Assembly (NCBI RefSeq): GCF_013377755.1
Contig: NZ_JABXWR010000001.1
Coordinates: 2,119,104-2,183,103 of the forward strand
Source of the DNA: Methanofollis tationis
GTDB taxonomy: Archaea > Halobacteriota > Methanomicrobia > Methanomicrobiales > Methanofollaceae
DNA: 64,000 nt
Direction: 5' to 3'
Shown here: in pieces, positions 58,591-64,000 of the stretch
Position numbering within the stretch: the stretch's first letter is position 1
How the letters are laid out: the number at the start of each line of letters is the position of its first letter
Notes under the pieces: generated by a model
Databases searched by the model: none
Told to the model about the DNA's origin: nothing
The model's input: only the letters and a program-made list of their open reading frames with translations
Position numbers and translations under genes: made by a program

Positions 58591-60567
58591 TCAGGTGCGC
58601 TCATAGACCGTAACCCCGGCGGCATTGTACACCGGCATGAGCCCGTCCGCCGGGAGGTTGATCTGGTAGGTCTCCTCTTCGAGGTCGCCGACGTAAAGGA
58701 TGGTGGCGCCGTATTTTTCCATGAGGGCAAGACACTCTGTAGGGTTCTCGTATATCGCCTGCACGTCCGCTTTACGTTTGGATATCGCGTCCCAATCGCT
58801 CCGCCACATCTGTTCGTGGAATGGCTGGCCGAGGACTGTCGGGATGCCGGTGAAGGCCGAGACGCGGCCGGCATGGGTGTAGTCGCCGCCGACCGCCTCG
58901 ACGAGAATGAGGCTCCCCTCCTCTGCCTGGAGCCACGCAATGGCGGCGGCGTCGCCAGGGTGCTGCGTCTGGAGCCAGGCAAGGCCGTCCAGGGAGCGCG
59001 AGGCGTAGCCGAAGTCGAGGTCGATCGCAAGGGGGGCGATTAAGAGGGCAAGAGCGGCGACGGCTGCAAGGGCGTGTTTCCTTTTCCCTGCGACCCGGTC
59101 GACCAGACCGGTCCCGGCGATCCGCTCGCCGAGCATCAGCAGCACGCCGGTCCCGAGGAGGATCCAGGCGACCGAGTAGCACTTGAAGACAGAGTTCAGC
59201 CGGTAATACACGCCTCCCATGTTGTCCTTCAGGTAGAAGAATTCGCAGATGATGACGATCACGAGGCCGGCGGCGCAGAGGAGGTCGATCGGCGAGAGGC
59301 GGCGGCGCGAGAGGATCGCCGCGAGCGGCAGGGCGGCGATCCCTGCGGCGACGTATCCGGCCAGGCCGAGGATCGCCGGCGCACCGAGGAGCCAGGGGCG
59401 GGCGAGGACGTCGCGGGCAGAGGCGGCATAGAGCACGGCGAGGAAAAAGCCGTGGACGAGGAGGAACTGGACGGGATCGGTGGGTGCGGTCACAAGGCCT
59501 GCCCCTTCGACCCCCGCGCCGGCGAACTGGAGGTAATAGGGGGCGTACAGGGCGATCGAGAGGGGCGGGACGGCGACGAGGAAGAGCGGATCGCCGTGCC
59601 GCCGCCAGATCAGGAGCCCTGCAACAACGACAAGGGGGGCGTAGAGGAGGACGTCCCATGAGTTGATCGGTGGTATCGAGCCCAGGCTGACGGCGGTGCA
59701 GGCGACAAGACCGATCCTGGCGTTTCGGCCGAGCCCTTCCCACCTTGTCAGGGCATAGCAGAGGAGGAAGATGAGGAGGAACTGGCCGAAGATCCCCAGG
59801 ACATGCGGGTGCAGGTCGCCCCAGAGGAAGGAGAACATGGTGTACTCGTTGATCGTTCCGTCGATGACGCGGGTGCTGTTCCAGAGGAGGGTCTGCATCG
59901 GCGTACCGGAGAGCGCCTCCCACAGGAAGGCCGGGTTTACCAGGGGAAAGATGAGGAGGGGGATCCATGCGGCCTTCGGGACGAGCAGGCGCCCGGTCGC
60001 ATAGGCCATGACGGCCGCCGCCCCGAGCACGGTGGGGAGACCGAGGTTGAAGACGACGGAGGACGGCACCCCGGCCGTGATCCCGAGCGCTCCAGGCGTC
60101 CAGTATCCCATATAGTAATAGATATCGAGGGTTCCCCCGGCAAACCAGGGGTCGAGGGGGGGGACGACCGGTTCGCGCATGATAGAGGCGAGAAAGGCGT
60201 GGTCCATGAACTTCTCGGCAAACGAGATCGTCGGGTTGACGAAGCGGAAGAGGAGCATCGAGGTGAAAAAGACGAGGAAGACGGCGTCCCAGTGTGCGAA
60301 TCGTTTGAACTCCTCGACGGTGTATTCGCGCCGCCAGAGTGCGTATGCCGCCAGGGCGGCAAAGGGCAGGAGGGCGGCCTGCACCGGGAGGTGGAGGAGG
60401 GCGAGGTACCAGGATGCGGCCCCGAAGAGGAGGATGGAGAGCGGGTATGCCGCCGGGTAGGCGAACTCCCCGAGCACCGTGGTGAGGCGCGGCCAGAGGG
60501 CGCACTGGATCGCCTTGATCAGGACGATCCAGGAGACGACCATGAGGACCTGCGCCTCAGGGCTCAC
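58591..60567 (-). CDS. DUF2298 (Chlor_Arch_YYY) membrane protein
   Basis: A 658-residue polytopic membrane protein with at least a dozen hydrophobic segments. The family signature is visible near residues 115-160 as SFAEKFMDHAFLASIMR, DPWFAGGTLDIYYYMGYW and the following TPGALG segment; the run of tyrosines gives the YYY name. Related multi-span proteins are lipid-linked sugar transferases, and the operon context with GT2 and a flippase-like protein supports a role in glycan assembly, but no activity has been shown. A C-terminal soluble domain (about 520-658) lies outside the membrane. It overlaps the preceding gene by 11 nt. Confidence 0.82.
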   Translation of the reverse strand: MSPEAQVLMVVSWIVLIKAIQCALWPRLTTVLGEFAYPAAYPLSILLFGAASWYLALLHLPVQAALLPFAALAAYALWRREYTVEEFKRFAHWDAVFLVFFTSMLLFRFVNPTISFAEKFMDHAFLASIMREPVVPPLDPWFAGGTLDIYYYMGYWTPGALGITAGVPSSVVFNLGLPTVLGAAAVMAYATGRLLVPKAAWIPLLIFPLVNPAFLWEALSGTPMQTLLWNSTRVIDGTINEYTMFSFLWGDLHPHVLGIFGQFLLIFLLCYALTRWEGLGRNARIGLVACTAVSLGSIPPINSWDVLLYAPLVVVAGLLIWRRHGDPLFLVAVPPLSIALYAPYYLQFAGAGVEGAGLVTAPTDPVQFLLVHGFFLAVLYAASARDVLARPWLLGAPAILGLAGYVAAGIAALPLAAILSRRRLSPIDLLCAAGLVIVIICEFFYLKDNMGGVYYRLNSVFKCYSVAWILLGTGVLLMLGERIAGTGLVDRVAGKRKHALAAVAALALLIAPLAIDLDFGYASRSLDGLAWLQTQHPGDAAAIAWLQAEEGSLILVEAVGGDYTHAGRVSAFTGIPTVLGQPFHEQMWRSDWDAISKRKADVQAIYENPTECLALMEKYGATILYVGDLEEETYQINLPADGLMPVYNAAGVTVYERT

Positions 60568-61528
60568 GCAGTTCCTCCCTGGAGAGCCCCTCGTGGAACG
60601 AGCGCTTCATCAGGTGTACCGACCAGTCGCCGAAGTAGTAGAGGGATCCGATCCCGCCGACGAGAGTGACCAGGTTCTTGATCAGGTGGTCGACGACGGC
60701 GATCACGGTGGCCGTCGCCGGGGCCGTGCCGGCGAGCTCGAAGGTAATGGCGAGGGCGAATTCGTAGGTGCCGACACCGCCCGGGGTGATCGGTACGGCC
60801 TTGACCAGATTGCCGATGACGATGGCGAGCACGACGACCATGAAGGGGATGCTCTCGCCGAACATCAGGACCACGACGGCGCAGACCAGGATGTCCGCAA
60901 GCCAGATCGCGATCGAGGAGGCCCCGAGCACGAGCAGGGCCCTCGCGTTCAAGGAGGCCGCCCTGATCTCGGCGAGCATGCCGTAGACGATGCCGAGATA
61001 CCTGTTCTCGGAATGGCGGTCGCCCATCAGGAGGAGGAAAGCGGCGAAGACCGCCCCGCCGACGATCGGGACGGCGATGAGGGGCAGAAACCATTCGGGG
61101 GTTTCGATAACGAACGGGAGCGCCACAAGGCCGAGGAGGGCGATCGTCACCACGTCGAAGATCCGCTCGACGACGAGAGAGGAGACGCCCTGCGAGTAGG
61201 TCGCCAGGTCCTCGTGCTTGAGGATGAAGATCCTGACCAGGTCGCCGAGGCGGGCCGGGACGATCAGGTTTGCCGTCTGCGAGAGGAGGATGCAGGCTGT
61301 GGAGAAGACGAGGGCGATTCTGACGGCGAGGCCGCCCAGAATAGACCGGTACCGCCATCCCCGCATGATCCAGGCGATGGCGCAGACCAGGACGGCGACG
61401 GCGAGGTACAGGGGATCGGCATGGACGAGGGTGATCACCAGGTCGTCCCAGACCCGCCAGAGCATGTACGCCAGGATCCCGCAGGCGATCAGGGTCGGAA
61501 TGACGACGGCGCTAACTTTTCGCCACAT
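60557..61528 (-). CDS. UPF0104/lysylphosphatidylglycerol synthase-like membrane protein
   Basis: A 323-residue integral membrane protein with about eight helices. Family segments are SILGGLAVRIALVFSTACILLSQTANLIVPARLGDLVRIF (read in parts), with the conserved PARLGDLVRI motif, and AVPITPGGVGTYEFALAI near 245. These belong to the flippase-like UPF0104 group, which includes AglD-associated lipid-handling proteins in archaea. It overlaps the GT2 gene by 17 nt and the DUF2298 gene by 11 nt, so it is in one operon with them. Confidence 0.82.
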   Translation of the reverse strand: MWRKVSAVVIPTLIACGILAYMLWRVWDDLVITLVHADPLYLAVAVLVCAIAWIMRGWRYRSILGGLAVRIALVFSTACILLSQTANLIVPARLGDLVRIFILKHEDLATYSQGVSSLVVERIFDVVTIALLGLVALPFVIETPEWFLPLIAVPIVGGAVFAAFLLLMGDRHSENRYLGIVYGMLAEIRAASLNARALLVLGASSIAIWLADILVCAVVVLMFGESIPFMVVVLAIVIGNLVKAVPITPGGVGTYEFALAITFELAGTAPATATVIAVVDHLIKNLVTLVGGIGSLYYFGDWSVHLMKRSFHEGLSREELREP

Positions 61529-62222
61529 GGATCTGCCACCAGAGCCACAGGATCTGCGAGCCCATAGAGAATATGTCCTTGAACCGGACGGTCGTGCCCG
61601 GCCCCTGCCGCCAGACCACCGGAAACTCGGCGATCCGGTAGCCCTTCCGCTGCCCGCGCACCAGCGACTCGGTGTCCCAGAACCAGTGCGGGGCCCGGAT
61701 CTCCGGTATCAGGTCGAGGATACGCTCTCTCCTGAACCCTTTGAACCCGCACTGGTGGTCGTAGAGCCTGCTCCCGAGGATCGTGCGCACCAGGAAGTTG
61801 TAGCCGCGGCTGGCGATCTCCCGCCCGCCGCTCCTGACGATGTTGGAGTCGGGCATCAGCCGCGATCCCGTGGCGATATCGGCCCCGTCCCGGATCGCCC
61901 CGACGAGTTCGGGCAGGTGGGCGAGATCGGTGGCGAGATCGACGTCGTAATAGCAGACGATCCCGTACCTCGCCGCGGCGATCGCCCTGTTGAGGGCCCG
62001 ACCCCGGCCGAGCCTCTCGTCGGCGTGGAGGAGGACGACGCGGGGGTCTTTCTCGTGCCACTCCTGCACGTATTCGGCGCTCCCGTCGGTGCTCCCGTCC
62101 TCGGCGACGATCACCTCGAAGGTTTCCGTGATCGCTGCGAGGGCGGCGATGGACGCCGGGATCGCCTCTTCAAGGGCGGTGCGGTCGTTGTAGACCGGGA
62201 GGATCACCGAGACGCCGTTCAT
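61512..62222 (-). CDS. family 2 glycosyltransferase (dolichyl-phosphate sugar synthase-like)
   Basis: A 236-residue GT-A enzyme. Recognised motifs are VSVILPVYND near 4-13, AEDGSTDGS near 40, CYYDVDLATDLAHLPEL near 90 (DxD-like metal site) and DHQCGFKGFRRE near 150. The C-terminal FWDTESL-RG---GYRIAEFPVVW stretch is typical of dolichol-phosphate glucose or mannose synthases. It probably transfers a sugar from a nucleotide donor to a polyprenyl phosphate at the membrane. The donor sugar is unknown. The ATG overlaps the FAD-protein stop (ATGA). Confidence 0.85.
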   Translation of the reverse strand: MNGVSVILPVYNDRTALEEAIPASIAALAAITETFEVIVAEDGSTDGSAEYVQEWHEKDPRVVLLHADERLGRGRALNRAIAAARYGIVCYYDVDLATDLAHLPELVGAIRDGADIATGSRLMPDSNIVRSGGREIASRGYNFLVRTILGSRLYDHQCGFKGFRRERILDLIPEIRAPHWFWDTESLVRGQRKGYRIAEFPVVWRQGPGTTVRFKDIFSMGSQILWLWWQIHVAKS

Positions 62223-63448
62223 TGCACCGCTCCCGTGATCCGTGCCGCCACCTCCTGTCCGGCGGCAATCGATCCTTCCATCGACCGCTCCGGGTAGTTC
62301 GGGCGGGAGAACATCCCGGCAAGGTACAGCCCGTGCTCCTCGTAGGCCGGGATGATGCCGGCGAAGCCGGTGGTATAGACCGGTCCGGCGAAACGCTCCA
62401 CGGCGAGTTCGCTCCAGTGGACGGCGGTCTTCGGGACGGAGAAGCGCCTGCAGAAGTCAGAGAGCATCGTCTCTTTCAGGTTGGGTGCCGGTTTCTCCCC
62501 GAAATACGAGGCGAGGTAGACGACCTCCTCGCCGTAGCGCTCACGCGGCGCAAAATTCGTGTGGGCGACGACGGCGCCGTACGGGGCGGGGTCTTTCATG
62601 TTCAACCAGTATATGCCGTTGGTGACGTCCCGGTCGAGCCCGATCGTCATGCAGGCCGCACCCTGGTACGGGATCTCTGCGAACCCCCCCATGCCGCTGA
62701 GTCTGCCGATCTCCTGCGGTGGTATGGTGGCGAGGACGGCGTCAAAACGCTGACCGTTCACCTCCCACCCGTCTCCGGTGCGCCTGATCGCCGTGACCGA
62801 TGTTCCGGTCTCGATGGCGGCGCCTCTCTTCTGCGCCTCCTCTGCCATCCCGTCGACAAGTTCGTGCCACCCGCCCCTCATATAGCCGAGGCGTTCGCCC
62901 TCAACTCCCCGGTCTGAGCGGATGGCGATCCTGGAGATGAGCCACGCCGCCGAGACCTCGTCGCGCCGGTCACCGAACTTGCTCCGCAGCAGCGGTTCGA
63001 AAAACGAGGCGTACACGCTCTCGCCCAGGTTCTTCCTGATATACTCCGATGCCGGCACCGCGTCCAGCGCTGCAAGGTCCAGCCGTTTCGCCCGCAGGGT
63101 CAGCAGCCCGAGGCGGACCTTGTCGGCGAGGGAGAGGTGAGGGTAGCGGAGGATCTCGATCGGGCTGGTCAGCGGGTGGATCGTCCCGTCTACATAGTAG
63201 CCGGTCGAGCCGCTGAGCCATTCGAAGCGGTCGGAGAGACCGAGATCCCTGATCAGGGAAAAGAGGCGTTCGTCACCGGCGAAACAGTGGTGGTAGTAGC
63301 GTTCGATCCAGTAGTCATCCCGTTTGTAGGAGGCGAGACACCCGCCAAGAAGGGGTCTGCTCTCGAATATTGTGACCCCGGCGGTTTCTGTGAGGGGGAG
63401 AGCGGCGGCAAGGCCGGTGAGGCCACCCCCTATGATACAAATATCCAT
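62219..63448 (-). CDS. FAD/NAD(P)-binding oxidoreductase (COG1232-like)
   Basis: A 409-residue flavoprotein starting with the FAD motif MDICIIGGGLTGLAAAL (GxGxxG) and containing FESRPLLGGCLASYK near 33-47. A late FAD-binding stretch YLAGMFSRPNYPERSMEGSIAAGQEVA (read in parts) is typical of protoporphyrinogen-oxidase-like or carotenoid/isoprenoid desaturase-like enzymes and UDP-galactopyranose mutase relatives. Placement at the head of a glycan-type operon suggests it acts on a polyprenyl lipid or a nucleotide sugar, which is inference. ATG 63448 is chosen over TTG 63457. Confidence 0.75.
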   Translation of the reverse strand: MDICIIGGGLTGLAAALPLTETAGVTIFESRPLLGGCLASYKRDDYWIERYYHHCFAGDERLFSLIRDLGLSDRFEWLSGSTGYYVDGTIHPLTSPIEILRYPHLSLADKVRLGLLTLRAKRLDLAALDAVPASEYIRKNLGESVYASFFEPLLRSKFGDRRDEVSAAWLISRIAIRSDRGVEGERLGYMRGGWHELVDGMAEEAQKRGAAIETGTSVTAIRRTGDGWEVNGQRFDAVLATIPPQEIGRLSGMGGFAEIPYQGAACMTIGLDRDVTNGIYWLNMKDPAPYGAVVAHTNFAPRERYGEEVVYLASYFGEKPAPNLKETMLSDFCRRFSVPKTAVHWSELAVERFAGPVYTTGFAGIIPAYEEHGLYLAGMFSRPNYPERSMEGSIAAGQEVAARITGAVQ

Positions 63449-63579
63449 AATCTGCAATAGTGTGTATCATCCAAAGCGCATAAGAAAGTTTTTGAACTCT
63501 TATGAGAACTCTACTATTAGCTAGATACCAGCAACGAGCGTTCTTGCATTTATGGTAGCCGACTGGATGGTGTAACTGA

Positions 63580-64000
63580 ATGAGAGTATTTTTCATAGGA
63601 TTCGGCCAGGCTGGCGGTAAGGTTGTCGACATGTTCATCGAGCAGGACAAAAAGTCCGGGATGAACAGTTTCAGGGGGATCGTTGTCAATACCGCCCGCA
63701 CCGACCTTATGGGGCTCAAAAACATCGAACTCAAAGATCGCATACTTATCGGCCAGACTGTGGTCAAAGGTCATGGCGTGGGAACCGACAACGTCACCGG
63801 CGCCCGGATCGCCGCGGACGAGATCGATTCGATCATCAATTCGATCGATACCCGCGGTACCCATGACGTGGATGCCTTTGTGATTGTGGCAGGTCTCGGT
63901 GGCGGGACGGGCTCCGGCGGTTCCCCGGTGCTTGCACGCCACCTGAAGAGGATCTACCGCGAGCCGGTCTATGTGCTCGGTCTCCTTCCCGCCCCCGAGG
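63580..64000 (+). CDS. cetZ: CetZ tubulin-superfamily protein, truncated by window edge
   Basis: The first 140 residues of a CetZ-type GTPase. The N-terminal FFIGFGQAGGKVVDMFIEQ, the ILIGQTVVKGHGVGTDNVTGAR segment (read in parts) and the tubulin signature GGGTGSGG near residue 108 are present, continuing into KRIYREPVYVLGLLPAPE. CetZ proteins control cell shape and motility in haloarchaea; the KGHGVG motif separates CetZ from FtsZ. ATG 63580 is preceded by AT-rich TATA-like sequence (CTACTATTAG near 63512). The C-terminal half lies outside the window. Confidence 0.87.
   Translation, partial: MRVFFIGFGQAGGKVVDMFIEQDKKSGMNSFRGIVVNTARTDLMGLKNIELKDRILIGQTVVKGHGVGTDNVTGARIAADEIDSIINSIDTRGTHDVDAFVIVAGLGGGTGSGGSPVLARHLKRIYREPVYVLGLLPAPE

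Noticed and set aside
60479-61567. Plus-strand frame of about 362 codons opposite UPF0104 and DUF2298
   Set aside because: Highly acidic low-complexity translation of antisense membrane-protein codons; no start signal.

Overview
This window reads as chromosomal DNA of a hydrogenotrophic methanogenic archaeon of the order Methanomicrobiales; the GC-rich codon usage and gene set would suit a Methanoculleus- or Methanofollis-like lineage, but the genus is inference. The evidence is methenyl-tetrahydromethanopterin cyclohydrolase (mch), methanogenesis marker proteins 8 and 12, an Ech-type membrane hydrogenase, methanopterin biosynthesis (ribofuranosylaminobenzene 5'-phosphate synthase), archaeal information-processing genes (TFE, Orc1/Cdc6, L7Ae/S28e/L24e, aTrm56, archaeal AlaRS), a CetZ tubulin homologue, and DUF3821 and PEGA surface proteins.

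Layout. 0-3.2 kb: echABC and the first codons of a following subunit, minus strand. 3.4-5.4 kb: a PAPS-reductase-like PP-loop protein and hisH. 5.5-11.9 kb: a secreted seven-repeat propeller/dockerin protein, a membrane-anchored HTH regulator, alaS, and a SWIM/Nif3 pair. 12.0-14.6 kb: the three genes of the methanogen sulfide-to-homocysteine pathway (COG1900-CBS, NIL-ferredoxin, UPF0280). 15.0-18.5 kb: a tightly overlapping run of aTrm56, ATP-grasp ligase, TFE and an HD protein, facing an ACT regulator. 18.6-21.5 kb: tRNA-Leu, a flavoprotein, and a complete IS256-family insertion sequence with an 8-bp target duplication. 21.8-31 kb: small redox and surface proteins, membrane proteins, a PP2C phosphatase, marker protein 8, a frameshifted adenine deaminase, a small GTPase and a small HTH protein. 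31.4-38.4 kb: PFL/ACT pair, STAS-like protein, DUF3821 protein, RecJ-like S1-DHH protein, PhoU/TrkA-C protein, tRNA-Val. 38.5-51.1 kb: nitroreductase, mch, orc1/cdc6, a chorismate lyase-RFAP synthase fusion, apgM, an epimerase, marker 12 and porCDAB. 51.1-53.3 kb: an accessory, repeat-rich island with a Doc-family toxin gene, a TnpB relic and GC-rich dyads. 53.3-58.5 kb: thrC, nitrilase, MarC, ndk and ribosomal proteins. 58.6-63.4 kb: a four-gene overlapping operon (FAD protein, GT2, UPF0104, DUF2298), probably for cell-surface glycan or lipid assembly. 63.6 kb to the end: truncated cetZ.

The genes link into C1 and carbon metabolism (Ech supplies reduced ferredoxin, Por makes pyruvate, ApgM serves gluconeogenesis), cofactor synthesis, sulfur assimilation and translation. 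The least ordinary parts are the repeat island at 51-53 kb and its inverted sister repeat at 31.2 kb, the IS insertion that separates a small gene from its likely promoter, the deaminase frameshift in an 8-base homopolymer, the fused methanopterin enzyme, and the glycan-like operon. No CRISPR array or rRNA was seen. Start codons were often moved inward from the longest open frame; each case is explained in its entry.
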